Of a DNA stretch of 64,000 nt, positions 1-11,185 are shown one piece after another (position 1 is the first letter of the stretch; each line of letters opens with the position of its first letter). A model generated the notes under the pieces. That model searched no databases, had not been told where the DNA came from, and was given only the letters and a program-made list of their open reading frames with translations. Both the position numbers and the translations under genes were made by a program. The stretch is from Ursus arctos (lineage: Eukaryota; Chordata; Mammalia; Carnivora; Ursidae). The stretch spans positions 18,129,848 through 18,193,847 of the forward strand of contig NW_026622986.1 of the NCBI RefSeq assembly GCF_023065955.2. Reading direction: 5' to 3'.

Positions 1-613
1 AAAACTGTGCAAGGTGGAAGGTGAAATTGAATATTAACTAAAAATTAAGAGAAGAACTGTCTTCTTGTAAAATTTAATTTACCGAGTGGACCTGTCACAC
101 ATCCTCTAGAAAAAAAGCTCTAGAAAAGCTGGATATGGATATAACCACAAAAGACTATAGTTAATGGAAGAAGTTATTGATAATATCTGATCTGGGCAAA
201 AAATTCTCTAGTGAATATTGTCTTTGTTATAAAATTTACAAGGAAAAGAATGAATCCTAATGGAAAAAAATAGTAAAGGGGGATGAAAAAATTAAAATGG
301 TTATAGAAAATTGACCAAGAATTGTATTTGATTAATGGGATTTATGATGAAAATAGTTTTCAAGAAAATCTGACCACATTTGTTAAAATTCCGATTAAAA
401 CATAAGCAGAACCCAAACACCTGCTGATTCAAAAGGGCATATGCAGATGACAGAGTCAAATGTCAAAGGAGTTAGTTGTCTGCTTCTCAGCCTCCTCAGA
501 TGACACAGCTGTTGGGATGGTCCCGAAGTGCACATTCATCTGTCCTCTGTGTGTCCTGGTACCCCCTGAACTTGGAGAAGTTGACTCTAACTATATCAAC
601 TGACTAAAATTAT

Positions 614-844
614 AGATAAATACATGAAACAGGGGGCGCCTGGGTGGCACAGCAGTTAAGCGTCTGCCTTCGGCTCAGGGCGTGATCCCGGCGTTATGGG
701 ATCGAGCCCCACATCAGGCTCCTCCGCTATGAGCCTGCTTCTTCCTCTCCCACTCCCCCTGCTTGTGTTCCCTCTCTCGCTGGCTGTCTCTATCTCTGTT
801 GAATAAATAAATTAAAAAAAAAAAAGATAAATACATAAAACAGG
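614..844 (+). mobile_element. CAN-SINE (SINEC) with 20-bp target-site duplication
   Basis: A tRNA-derived SINE runs from about 634 to 824, head first on the + strand: a 'gcgcctgggtggcacag' head, a 'cggctcagggcgtgatccc' body, and a pyrimidine-rich part leading to an A-rich tail. It is flanked by a 20-bp direct repeat (614-633 and 825-844) with one mismatch. The near-perfect duplication points to a fairly young insertion. Confidence 0.95.
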
Positions 845-1224
845 TCATATGAGTCAGTGGAGAAAAGTTACCCTCTCAAAAATGCCAATCTCATTCATTC
901 GTTCAGTAAATACATTCTGAGCACCCATCCACTTACATGCAAAATTAGACATGGTTTTGCCCTTGGGAATGAATAATTTAATGATCAAATAATCACACGA
1001 ATATAGTATTACAAACCGTGATGCCTGAGTTGTCAGCATTCCTGCCTTAGCTTAACAGCGTTGCCTTGTCTGTGTGCGACAGAAGGATACATCTAACTTC
1101 AAGGAATTTTCATTACTTAGGATACAGTGGAATACCTATGAGATTGTAATGATGCTGTGTTGAGTCTCAACACGAACAATAACTACCTTTCCTAACAAGC
1201 ATCAGTATGCTGTCATGGTCAACT

Positions 1225-1370
1225 TCACTGCCTTTGGACCCAGAATACCAGGGTTAAATCCTAGCTCTGACACTTCTTGGCTAGTGTCTCAGCTTCCCCA
1301 TCTGTAAGAGGGGATAGTAACACTCTCTGTTTTTGGGGTTGATTCAATGAGTTAATGTGTATTTCAAACC
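1225..1370 (+). repeat. MIR SINE fragment
   Basis: The order of landmarks matches the MIR core: 'ggttaaatcctagctctgacactt', then 'cttccccatctgtaa', then a purine-rich part and 'gagttaatgtg'. It is diverged, as expected for this ancient mammalian SINE. Confidence 0.7.
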
Positions 1371-1649
1371 ATACCTATGACTATTTAAATGTGGGTACTC
1401 GTCAAAGGTATTGCCTACATTGTATTGGAGCTTATAGTAATACATTTAGTAGACAGAAAATTGAGATTTTAATCTCAACTACAGAAATACTAGTATCTTT
1501 CCATTTTACAAATGTGTCTTTTACTAAAGTAGGAAACAAAGCACAAATCCAGAAGTGAAAAATAGTGCTTATACAGAGCCAGGTTACTTGCAGGAGCGAT
1601 AGGGCTACTCTGAACAGGGACTGGGGCTGCTCATGAAAGAGTAGGTTTC

Positions 1650-2450
1650 TTCTGGGTTCTCGTCACCAATTCCAACACATGTATGTGAAGGCTTCCCCAC
1701 ACCAACAAGCAATTCTCGGACATCAGCAAGGGATTGGAGAATTTGACTCGATCTGGCACTGTCTACTGGAAGCCAGCACCAAGTTCTACAGGTTAAGGAC
1801 TCAGTCCTACTGGATGGTCCCCCTCCCCTCTTCAGATGCCAGTTGCAAACTCAGTTTGCCACCTGTGCTTTTGGCCAACAGGCTACAGATCAGAGGTTCC
1901 CAGGACTCCCTCTGTGGGTCTGATTCATTTGCGAGGGCAGTTCACAGAACTTACTAGATTGGCAGTTTATTATAAAAGGATATAACACAGGAACAGCCAG
2001 ATGGAAGAGATGCACAGGGCCAGGTGTGAGGAGAAGGCACGGAGCTAACAAGCCCTCTCCAGGTTTATTCACCATTTCCCCCAAATCTCCCTACATTCAC
2101 CAACCCGGAAGCTCTCTGAACACTCTCCTTTTGGGTTTTTATGGAGGCTTCATTACATAGGCATGATTGATCAACTCATTGGCTGTTGATGACTGATTCA
2201 GCCTCCAGCTCCTCTCCCCTCCCCAGAGGTTGGGGATTGGGACTGAAAGTTCCAATCCTCTAATCACTTGTTGGGTTCCCCTGGCAACCAGTCCCATCCT
2301 TAAGTGTGGTCCAAAAATCGCTTCATTAACATCACAAAAGATATTTTAACCACTCTCAGCACAGGGAATTCTGAGGGTTTTAGGAGCTCTGTGTCAGAAA
2401 TAGGGACAAAGACCTAATATATATTGAATAGACTAGGGTGGGAACCATTG
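1650..2450. repeat. LTR-like ancient repeat, family not assigned
   Basis: A stretch with the feel of an old retroviral-type solo LTR: 'gggcagttcacagaactta', 'ccaacccggaagctctctga', 'ggaggcttcattacatagg' and 'gggttttaggagctctgtg' occur in an order I associate with a mammalian LTR repeat. There is no internal coding sequence. I cannot name the family or orientation, and the boundaries are approximate. Confidence 0.4.
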
Positions 2451-2663
2451 CCTAAGAAGAGGTGAGCCTGCTTCCCTGGACTGTTCACTTACTCCTTTTA
2501 TTTTTGCTGTCACATCAACAACTGTTTTGAATCATAAGATATCATTTATGATGATATGAGCCATGTGGAATGGTAGAGTTAGAAGAAGCATCATTTTCTG
2601 TCTGTCTCTCATATGTGTACACACACACACACCGTTTCAGATTCATATTGTTTATATTTTTAG

Positions 2664-2768
2664 AAAAAGTATAAAGACGAAGCAGAGAAGATGCTTTCTA
2701 ACTATAGCTCTGTGCCAGATACTCCTGAAATTCAGAGAATCAAGACAACTCAACAAAACATCAGTGCG
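2664..2768 (+). CDS. NEBL: NEBL exon: nebulin repeat, 35 codons
   Basis: Nebulette is a cardiac Z-disc protein whose nebulin repeats bind actin thin filaments. This exon encodes one repeat (35 codons, phase 0-0): it starts KKYKDEAEKML and ends IKTTQQNISA, with the family's Y-K near the start and the TPEIQRIK block in the middle. The acceptor is TTTTTAG at 2661-2663 and the donor is GTGAGT at 2769, a strong site. It is four codons longer than the standard 31-codon exons next to it, as is the exon at 14937. The match to nebulette, rather than nebulin, rests on this and the following exons reading in the order I recall for human NEBL. Confidence 0.94.
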
Positions 2769-4918
2769 GTGAGTAGCAATTACTGCTTTTCAGTGGCTAC
2801 CTTGAAATTTTGTTTCTGGAAGGAGGGCCTTTTCCCTCATTGTCTGGTTGTGTCATTGCTTGGCTTTTCTGCCAAACATATTATCTTTTCTCCTATAAAA
2901 TAATAAGAGTACTGTTAAAGAACCAAAATTTGCAATCAAGTCAATGTAAAGATCTAATTGGCCTGATTCAATTATTCATGAATCAAGCAGTATCCTGTCT
3001 AACAAATAGAGGACGATCAGTAGAGATGTACAGAATGTAAGGCTTTGATAGGTAGAAACAGGCAAGACAAGGAAGTTATTAGCAAGAGAAAAGACAGGAT
3101 TGCTTCAGACAAGGTCACCTTCCCCTAGGGAGAAAGGTTGGGGGTCTCTCATGCAGATTACGTCTTTAGTGCAGATCAGGAAATTCCAGACTGATTGGTT
3201 TAAAATTCCACTCTTGGGAGAGGCTGAAACTGCAATTAGGTTAGGTATTAAGTCTTGATGGGGCTTAATAAAAGTGACTCCATTTTGGGCCTGTTGTTTC
3301 TCTTTAGTAGTACCAAATGTTCTTACAATGTATAATTTATCATGATTGTTTTAGAATTACAAATTCAAATTTTCTTCTGTGGTACAAGCAAGAGTTGTTT
3401 TTAACTGAAATTTAAAATTTTACTTAGGAAAGAAGTCTTAATCTTCCATACAGATTTTACTTTGGAGATGAGAATAATCCTATAAAATGATTTCTTTCCT
3501 GGTCACTGATTTGCAATAGATAACGTATTTGGGGATTTACTAGTTTGTAACCGATTCCTAAACTTTTATATTTTTATTTTGAGGAATAGGAATTGTATCT
3601 GCAACCATTATTTAAAGGACTGAGTCTATGTTTAATGGATATACAAATTTGAATTCTAAAATTCTAAAAATTGACCATGCAGCCAATATTTTTATGTAGA
3701 ACTGGCTCATTAGTCACTTGGTAGTTAAGTAAATGTCTCATCAAAATATAAATTCTACTAAGTCTGAGGATCTTTGGAATATTTTCTACTTCGTAATAAA
3801 CTGGCAAACTCTGAACTCCAAGGTGTGCTAGTCAGGTGCCTTTAGGGCCTTCAGAACAGGTGTGCTAAGAAATGGAAAAGTCTGGCTGGCAGGAAAGATC
3901 AGGGGAAAAAAGCTGTTTCCATCCTTATCTCCTGTGTTTCCAGGGTGCTCTAGATTTTTATCTTGTGGAGGAAAACATCTCTGAGGCCGTACTCTCCCAA
4001 CCCCCATTAGGGCCCAGTGAATTACCAAATCTTCACAGAGGGAGTAGTTCTGTCCTCATATGCCTTTCTTATAATTATTCTACTATTCCGGAGAACATTT
4101 TGTTTCTTTGTTTTGCTTTGTCTTTGAAAGGGGTGGAATCCTGGTAGGAGTGGAGAGACATGTGGGAAGGTTAAGAAATAAGTAGAAGCGATGGGAAATA
4201 GACTGAATAAACTTTTGATTCTGATGATAGAGCCAGTATTTTCTTTGAAGAGAATGAGGACATCTTTGTGTTTGGAGACTAGCACTTGCTTAAAATTCCA
4301 TGCTGTTTTTTTTTTTTTTTTTAAAGATTTTATTTATTTATTCGACAGAGATAGAGACAGCCAGTGAGAGAGGGAACACAAGCAGGGGGAGTGGGAGAGG
4401 AAGAAGCAGGCTCATAGCGGAAGAGCCTGATGTGGGGCTCGATCCCACAATGCCGGGATCACGCCCTGAGCCGAAGGCAGACGCCCAACCACTGTGCCAC
4501 CCAGGCGCCCCTCCGTGCCGTTTTTGAATTAAGTGATACCGCTTAGTAAGCTTTTATAATATGTGCTTTGATTTTTCTCAAACACACACACGATGTGTTT
4601 ATATTTGAAGAAGGAAACTCTAGTTTGCCAGCTTACATTCTTAGACCAAATAATCTGTGGCCACGTCGGGTACCACACATGCCCTAGAAGAGGTAGCGGG
4701 GGGTTACCTGTGGGATGCTATGGAATGTGAGACCCAAATTGGACATTTATTCTCATAATGGGTTATTGAATTGATTGATAGAACCTTGTTACTCATAAAT
4801 AGAAGCTGTATTCACATTACTTGAGAACCCGAGAAATGGTCTTTGTTTTGTAAGATTCTGACCGAGGATCTGAATTCTAATAAGCTTATAGTTATTCTTT
4901 CCTTCTCTTATAATAAAG
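2769..4918 (+). other. NEBL: NEBL intron, 2150 bp
   Basis: GT-AG intron. The part 2905-3310 ('gattcaattattcatgaatc', 'gtgactccattttgggcctg') resembles an old interspersed repeat, possibly an LTR, that I cannot name. A CAN-SINE lies at 4306-4511. The rest appears unique and AT-rich. Confidence 0.85.
4298..4525 (-). mobile_element. CAN-SINE (SINEC), minus orientation
   Basis: The poly-T at 4306 is the tail; 'ccaggcgcccc' at 4501-4511 is the complemented head. A 14-bp direct repeat, tccatgctgttttt (4298-4311) against tccgtgccgttttt (4512-4525), flanks it. Open frames crossing this copy are repeat-derived, not genes. Confidence 0.93.
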
Positions 4919-5011
4919 GTATTTTATAAGAAAGAAGTAGGAGCTGGCACAGCAGTAAAAGATACTCCGGAGACTGAACGAGTGAAGAAAAATCAGCAGA
5001 ATATTAGTTCA
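4919..5011 (+). CDS. NEBL: NEBL exon: nebulin repeat, 31 codons
   Basis: One nebulin repeat, phase 0-0, reading VFYKKEVGAGT at the start and ERVKKNQQNISS at the end. The TPETERVKKNQ block is the conserved part of the repeat. Acceptor TAATAAAG, with a CT-rich tract upstream; donor GTAAGT at 5012, a consensus site. By sequence it belongs with the 'VxYK..G.T' repeats at 10393 and 13141, but it lacks their GC donor. Confidence 0.95.
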
Positions 5012-7734
5012 GTAAGTGCTCTACAGCATTAATTATCCTTTCCAAACGCAAACATGAGCTAGATAAATGTTTTTAGTTCTGTGCTAAACTGGCTGCTTTT
5101 TCTTTTAGTCTTCACTTTGTTAAAATGCTATTTCATCAAATATCAAAGGTCTCACTTTCAGAAGGAAAACTGTAGCCTTATTCCCCTTGAACCTAAAGCA
5201 GCATTTCATCTTGATATATCATAGTGCACGAGAGATAGATCACTTTAATAGTCCAGTAATGAAATCTAGGATTAGATTTCAACTTTTGAACAGGATTTTA
5301 ACTGTATTAAATTTTTCAGAGAAAAGATAAATTTCAGTACCTCTCCACAACTCGGAGGAAAGAAATTTTACCCTGCAGAATGATTAAAGGCCCTTAGTAC
5401 ATTTATTTGGTGACTTAAGAGAAGCTTTCAAAGGCCCCGTTTGCCTTCTACTTCTTCCAGCTTCCAGCAAAGCAAAAACATGCACCTTCACTATAATTTG
5501 TAAAATAACTTACCCTCCAACTCCCTTTGAGCTTAGGGGGGAAGGATAGAGGAGGTGCTTACTGTTATGGGTAAAAACTTTTCCATTTGGTGTTTGACAT
5601 TTACAACAGAGACTTGCTATCCTTACCAACAGGAATTCTTCCATGGATATGTAGTATATTTAGTTTCTTGTTGAGGAAGTCATAAAGGTTCTTTCCTGCA
5701 ATCCCCTTCTTGACCTTTCTCTTTGCCTTCACTCTTGGAGGCAAAGCCTTTAAGTAATTCAAGTAGAACAGCTCCAGTTAGACGAATCTGCCACATAACT
5801 CTCCTGAGTTATGTGGCATTCTAGAATATGAGAGTGCATGGGCTTTTGTGGAGAAAGAGTAAGAAAGGCAAGGTAATGCTGTCGTAAAACATACGTCAGA
5901 AAATCTGCAGAATACCAGTGCGATAAAATTTCTGTAGCATGAATGAAGCTGTCTCCTGAAGAAAGCACGAGGAGAAAGAGCTTACGGTGAGGTACAAATG
6001 TGTTCTGATCCACTATGGCGAGAGCCTGTGTCAGGCAACGTGGGGATCTGGTGGGGAAGTTAGTTTGGCAGAGAAGGATAAACTGTTTGTTTCCTTCACT
6101 TTCAAATGATAATATTTGAAATGTACCCATCAGTGTACTGAAATACAATGTTATAAATGTTCTGTAGTATGCAGTTCCATTGCCTACAGTAAAATGACTG
6201 TTTCATTTTGATTAGTTTAGGGTCATATGAAAAACACAAATGTTCATCTTTAATCACGTTTAGCTTCTCACCCGAGGAAAATCACGCAAAGTAGTACGGT
6301 ATATCATTTCTTTTTCCAGCGTTCCGCTGCCTCTTCTAGCAAACAATAAACGCATAGTTCTGTATCTCTATAAGGTTGGGCCATAAACTCCTGCTTAGTA
6401 TTCAAATGGAAAGTTGCCCTTTCAAGATTAGCCAGATCTGTCAAGCCAAGATATGATTCTCTAACATTTAAAGATCTCGACATTTTCCACCTCCACTGTA
6501 CAAGCCTTTTAGCTATTAGCTTTCCCCGTTAAGAACTATTTTTGAATCTTATTTAGAGGTGGTCTTTCTCACTGTATTCCCAATTTAACTGTTTCGAATC
6601 TGGACTCATATTGCCATTGTTACTCATATTAAATCTACGGCTACCATGACTTAGATGGTATCTAAGATACGTAGGTACCATTTCTTTGTGACTGTCACCG
6701 TGGATTTCAGCCTTAATCATTTTAACATTACCAAGTGATTTCTAAAACCTGGTTTGTGTAGATTTCAGTCTTTGCTAAATTTCAACGTGTGCCTCTTAAG
6801 TCTTGCCCGCATTTGCTCCATATAAATATTTATGTGTGTCCTTTTTCTTGAATCTAATCTTCCATGAATTTTAGACATATTAAAATACCACCTGATACGA
6901 TGGCATTACTAATCATTTCATAAGTTTAAAGAGCTGTTTCTTGTCTCATGCATAACTGTGTGTTGGCATTACCATTTTTGTCTGGTTGATCTTCCTCTAA
7001 ATAGGTTTGAAGGAAGAACTTTTGAATAAAGTGGGTGCCAGGATGTAGGCTGGATTTGTATAACGTGATTCTGTGGGTAGAAGACACATCCTGACTTCCT
7101 GCCACTGACCCTCCGATAGTGATCATGGCCTCTGCTTTTTTGTACATTTCCCTCCATCTTCCTCTTTCTCTTCTTTAATTGTGGCCACTATTTTTTTCCT
7201 TATTCTGTATATTTGTATGCTCTCACCCAGATAAGCAGTCTTCCCAAGACTCTGTAGCTAGCACGGTTTGGCTTTTGCCTTTAAATCCATGATACATTTA
7301 AATTCACACATTAATAAGTAGAAACTGCTTTTTGGCTAGAAACTTACAAGTTACTATATTACTTACGATGACTTCCAAGGTTTTTTGTGTATCTGCCTAA
7401 TGATAAAATTTATTTTCATAAGCAACATTTGCTTATTTTAATTAAATAACTCCTATGGTGATGACTAGGTGATTAGATATGAGTTTATTTGCACTTTAGG
7501 ATAAACGAATCCTGAAAGCGTCATCCCGTAAAATAAAAATTTGTGTTCCCACTGAAGGAAAATTACTGTTGAAGTAAAAAAAATTCAACTGTGTAATAGT
7601 TATTAATGCAGATTTCTTACCTATCTTTTAAGCCTTGCATTGCTTTTAAGCCACATTGTTTTTGTCTGTTTGATTTGTTTGTTTTGTTTTGTTTTTAATA
7701 ATTTACCATCTTATTTTTTAAATACATAATGCAG
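5012..7734 (+). other. NEBL: NEBL intron, 2723 bp
   Basis: GT-AG intron. I recognise no interspersed repeat in it. A perfect 13-bp inverted repeat sits at 5789-5818 and a minus-strand open frame of 129 codons covers 5759-6148; neither has independent support as a gene. Acceptor TAATGCAG at the right end. Confidence 0.85.
5789..5818. repeat. Perfect 13-bp inverted repeat (hairpin)
   Basis: The arm tgccacataactc (5789-5801) is followed by the loop tcct and its exact complement gagttatgtggca (5806-5818). The short loop and perfect stem would form a stable hairpin in DNA or pre-mRNA. No function can be assigned. Confidence 0.85.
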
Positions 7735-7827
7735 GTAAAATACAAAGAAGAGATGAATCAGGCAACGGCCATTTCAGATCCTCCAGAGCTAAAGAGAGCT
7801 AAAGAAAACCAGAAGAATGTCAGCAAT
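7735..7827 (+). CDS. NEBL: NEBL exon: nebulin repeat (first of duplicated pair)
   Basis: One actin-binding nebulin repeat of 31 codons, phase 0-0: VKYKEEMNQATAI at the start and SDPPELKRAKENQKNVSN at the end. Acceptor TAATGCAG (7727-7734). The donor is GTGTGA at 7828, a poor match to GTRAGT; only G at +5 is kept. Reading on would hit a stop at once (GTG TGA), so correct splicing matters. It shares 28 of 31 residues and 82 of 93 bases (hand count) with the exon at 11800, which has an equally odd GTGCGA donor. Confidence 0.95.
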
Positions 7828-8019
7828 GTGTGATCATAGTTCTTTGAGTACCGTTTTCTATTTTATTGAATCGTAGTAGACAATGAGGGTGTGTCACGTA
7901 TAAGGTGAAGTCCCAGGACATGCGGACTGTTGCAGGAGGCCAGGTCTTGAAAGGTGGGGCTAAGATTCCCCCCATCTTTAGGCTGGGCTAGCATGACACC
8001 TCCTGTGTGCCTTTATGCA

Positions 8020-8420
8020 TCAAAGGACGTGTTACTGAATGCCTGCCTAATTCTTGTTCGGGGAAATTCAAAGCCGAGTGAGACTTCCCCAGGTCTCTAG
8101 GAGAAACAGACATGGGAATAAATACCCATAATGCATGAAAGGCTATCACGATAATTAATATTTACTATTTACTATGCTCGTGGAGTATGTTACATGCAGT
8201 GTCTCATTTAATGATAAATAATGATTCCTTTTGCAAAGTGCTATGGAAATGCAGAGAAGGAAGGCAATGAGAGAGAGAGGAAGACACTTGGAGGAAGAGT
8301 AACATTTGAGTTAGATCTTGAAGGATTAATAAAAGTTGGGGTGGATTTCGTGAGGAGGCGCCTTCCTGGCAGAGCAAACCGAATCTATTCCGGGTCCACG
8401 TCTGGGTCAAGGAGGGGAAG
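8020..8420 (-). repeat. L2-like fragment
   Basis: The piece 'gttagatcttgaaggatta' followed by 'ccttcctggcagagcaaac' matches the order of the antisense L2 3' region as I recall it. It is strongly diverged and the limits are uncertain. Confidence 0.4.
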
Positions 8421-8794
8421 GTTTAGTGTGATGAGTGTGTGGGGTAAGAGGTGGCAAGGACCTGATGGTGCAGAAACAAGTTGTAATTCGGGCCCTAAGG
8501 AGGCAAGTCGGGAGTCCCAGTGTTTCCCAAAGTGCGGTTCACATATAAGTGACAGGTGCTCTGCCCATGAGCAGGCCTTGGCTTACGGGTTAAATTGTTT
8601 AAATTTCTTCCTTTTTCTAAAAGAAATGTTGGTAGTTTTCAATGCGTCAGAGAAACATAACACTCCTTAAAATAACTTTATTTGCAAATAATAGTGAGTT
8701 AATTTAATGAAAGACTAATATTGGCCATCATAGCACGCTTGATAGACAGCCTGGCATATGGTGAGGGGTGCACACATGGTAGAAATTGGGACCA

Positions 8795-9200
8795 TACTGG
8801 AGTCTCGGGAAGAATGTGGACCCTGGTCTGCTGGCTGGATCCCAGCTCCAGCCCTTACTTGCTGTATCACCTTTATAAACCACCCACCTCTCCCAGTCTC
8901 AACTTCCTTATCTATGAAATAGGGGCTAGAGTATTAAGTGAGATCTTGCCTGGAGAGCACTTAGCATATTTCTTTTTTTTTAAAATATTTTATTTATTTA
9001 TTTGACAGAGAGACAGCCAGTGAGAGAGGGAACACAAGCAGGGGAGTGGGAGAGGAAGAAGCAGGCTCCCAGTGGAGAAGCCTGATGTGGGGCTCGATCC
9101 CAGAACTCCGGGATCACGCCCTGAGCCGAAGGCAGACGCTTAACGACTGAGCCACCCAGGGGCCCCACAGTTAGCATGTTTCTGAATGGATGAAAACAAG
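8795..9200 (+). repeat. MIR interrupted by a CAN-SINE
   Basis: MIR landmarks run 'gaccctggtctgctggc', 'cagtctcaacttccttatc', 'gaaataggggctagag' and 'gagcacttagca', then break at the SINE and resume at 'ttagcatgtttctgaatgg' (9171). The SINE therefore landed in an existing MIR. Confidence 0.7.
8961..9183 (-). mobile_element. CAN-SINE (SINEC), minus orientation
   Basis: Element from about 8974 to 9166 between copies of ttagcatatttct (8961-8973) and ttagcatgtttct (9171-9183). The poly-T tail is at the left and the head ends in 'ggggcccc' rather than the usual 'ggcgcccc'. Confidence 0.93.
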
Positions 9201-10392
9201 ACAGGAAGAGTCACCAGTATCAGCTTGATGTCCCCAAACTCACTTCCACTGCCAAGTGGCTACCGTAGTTTCTCCACATCCGTCAGGCCGGTCAGCAGAC
9301 ATTTTCCCCCTCCGAGCTCCACCCGGAGGAATCTGTCCTTGTATCCCGTCATCGGTAGAGATTACACTGGGCCTTTTCTCACTTTTACTGAGACAATTCA
9401 TTACCCCAGACACAGAGTCTGCCTAAACTCGCAACTACATGGCACGGCACAAAGAAAGGCGCCCCATGAGGAAAGCAGTCCCCTGGAAGGGGCCTGACCC
9501 TTCGTCGTTTATTTCCCGCCCAATCAAGCTTCTCTTCACGGTCACATTCGCGGCTGAGGCTGCGCAGCTCAAATCCATTTTATCTGCAGGCCCCGCAGGT
9601 CTTGTGATGTGTTGCAAGAAAAAAAATTCCCTTCCACTAAATTTAAATTCCAGAAAATCATTAAGACTGTCCCTGTGGAGTTCCTCATAATAGGATTTTA
9701 ACCTGCAGTTTTACTGTTTGCCTGTCAAAAATTCATTTGACAGACATGCCGTTCTGTTTCTTTGTGCTGGGTGCTCATTTATTTCCTGGGGTGTTTTGGA
9801 ATTAGCTGGAAAGCTGACCACAAAAGTTGGGGTCTGATCCTCCCAGCCAAGAAAGAGCACCTCTTATGCAGTAGGTCAGGCAGATTTCCAGAATGCTAGT
9901 CAGAGCGCAGGCCTGCCAGTGTGGGAACTTTGTGGAGAAGGGAAACTTTGAGGTTCGGGGTGTGTTTCCTTAGCAACAGTCTGTCACGAAGGTGCAAACA
10001 TGGGGCGGGGGCAGCCCTCCTTGCTAATGATGAGAATGGACAATTTTTACTGTTAATATAACATGGTAATTTGATAGTGTTGCTTTAGTGTTATGAAGAA
10101 ATGAATTCACAGAAGGGGTGAATTCTTATTCCTGATAACCACCAAACTCAGGCCACTGATCCATCATACAATTCGAAGAAGCACTGCCAAAAGGTGGACT
10201 TCAAAACATGAGGACAAGAAGGGGCTTGGAGTCTGGGATGAGCGTGATGGAGATGTCTGTTAGTGACACACATTTCACTTTGCGATGCTCATGAATGCTC
10301 TGTAGCCACGTGGCATTCCTTCTAGTCTGTTCCGGGTGATGGGTGCGCACCTCTTTGCGTAACTCCACACCGTCTTGCACCCTGCCTCGCAG

Positions 10393-10485
10393 CTCCAGTA
10401 CAAAGAGCAGTGCCACAGAGCCACGCCCGTGAGTGTCACGCCAGAGATGGAGAGGGTGAAGAGAAACCAGGAACAACTGAGTACG
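10393..10485 (+). CDS. NEBL: NEBL exon: nebulin repeat with GC splice donor
   Basis: One nebulin repeat, 31 codons, phase 0-0: LQYKEQCHRATPV at the start, then TPEMERVKRNQEQLST. Acceptor CTGCCTCGCAG. The only donor that keeps the frame is GCAAGT at 10486, a GC-AG intron; the nearest GT (10481) would leave an 88-nt exon and break the frame. Its position after the 7735 exon matches the 11800/13141 pair, whose second exon also has a GCAAGT donor. Two minus-strand open frames across this exon (10201-10521 and 10275-10673) are shadows. Confidence 0.94.
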
Positions 10486-10677
10486 GCAAGTGGCTCTGTG
10501 TTCTCCTCTATTGTCCAGCATTGTGCGTTTATATTCTTCACGGTGTTCTCTGAAAAGCTTAAGACCTCCACGGACTCGATGCTCCCTTTCACAGTCACGT
10601 GCTCAAGGGCATGAACTTTGGTTCTCTCCTGTGACCCAGGAAATGTGGGACTGTCTTGCTGTAATTTAGCCATGGTT

Positions 10678-10800
10678 GTTTATTCAAGAAATCTTCAGGT
10701 AGCACCCCAATCTGCCAGGCATTCTATTGGTACACAAAGAGGGGTGAGAGCTAGTTCCTATCCTCATGTACCTCCTAGTTGAGTCGGTAAATCTCTACAG
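10678..10800 (-). repeat. L2 3'-end fragment, antisense
   Basis: 'ttgtttattcaagaaatctt' followed by 'ctgccaggcattctattgg' and 'cctatcctcatgtacctcc' follows the reverse complement of the L2 3' end. Confidence 0.55.
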
Positions 10801-11009
10801 TCAGGGAAGGACCTGGAGAGAAGTGGGTCTATTGTCAATCTGAGGGGGAAAAAAAGTTATCTGTTAGAATAGAGCAAAAGAAGACCTGGCTTCGCTGGGG
10901 TTCAAAGACATAGTGTCGGGGCACGGAACCTATAAATAAAATGGAACACATTAGTCGATCACCAGTAATTTATTGCTAATAAAACAGTGAGAGTTAACAA
11001 CCAGGAGGT

Positions 11010-11185
11010 ACCCCTACATATGGCTCATGTGCTTACTGCTTTATGTGAACCCATGAGGTTGGCACAATTTGTCTCTGGTTTGTAAGTGCAGGAAACTGAG
11101 TCTTGGGGAGGTCAGAGGACATGCCAGGGACCCACAGTTTGAAGGGCAGAGCTGGGATTTGAACCCAGGCCTCCCTCAATTCAGA
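11010..11185 (-). repeat. MIR fragment, antisense
   Basis: 'gtgcaggaaactgagtcttgg', then 'gggcagagctgggatttgaa' and 'cccaggcctcc' are the complement of the MIR core and match it in order. Confidence 0.75.

Larger units (their letters stand above)
1..2663 (+). other. NEBL: NEBL intron (partial, left edge)
   Basis: This is intronic sequence upstream of the first readable NEBL exon; it ends in a TTTTTAG acceptor at 2661-2663. It holds a CAN-SINE, a MIR fragment and an LTR-like repeat listed separately. I see no further nebulin-repeat exon in it. The upstream exons of the gene lie to the left of the window. Confidence 0.85.
7828..10392 (+). other. NEBL: NEBL intron, 2565 bp
   Basis: Starts with the weak donor GTGTGA and ends TGCCTCGCAG. 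It contains an L2-like fragment (about 8020-8420), a MIR split by a CAN-SINE (8795-9200), and unassigned sequence with several retained CpGs (about 9270-9600). Confidence 0.85.

Noticed and set aside
634..700. tRNA-like head sequences of CAN-SINEs as possible tRNA genes
   Set aside because: They are SINE heads derived from a tRNA, in the context of full elements with tails and target-site duplications.
5759..6148. 129-codon minus-strand frame in a NEBL intron
   Set aside because: No family resemblance, no splice or promoter context; it overlaps the hairpin and looks like a chance frame.
8221..8670. 149-codon + frame
   Set aside because: Its first half lies in an antisense L2-like fragment; no recognisable domain.
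10201..10673. Two minus-strand frames over the exon at 10393
   Set aside because: Shadows of a real NEBL exon on the opposite strand.
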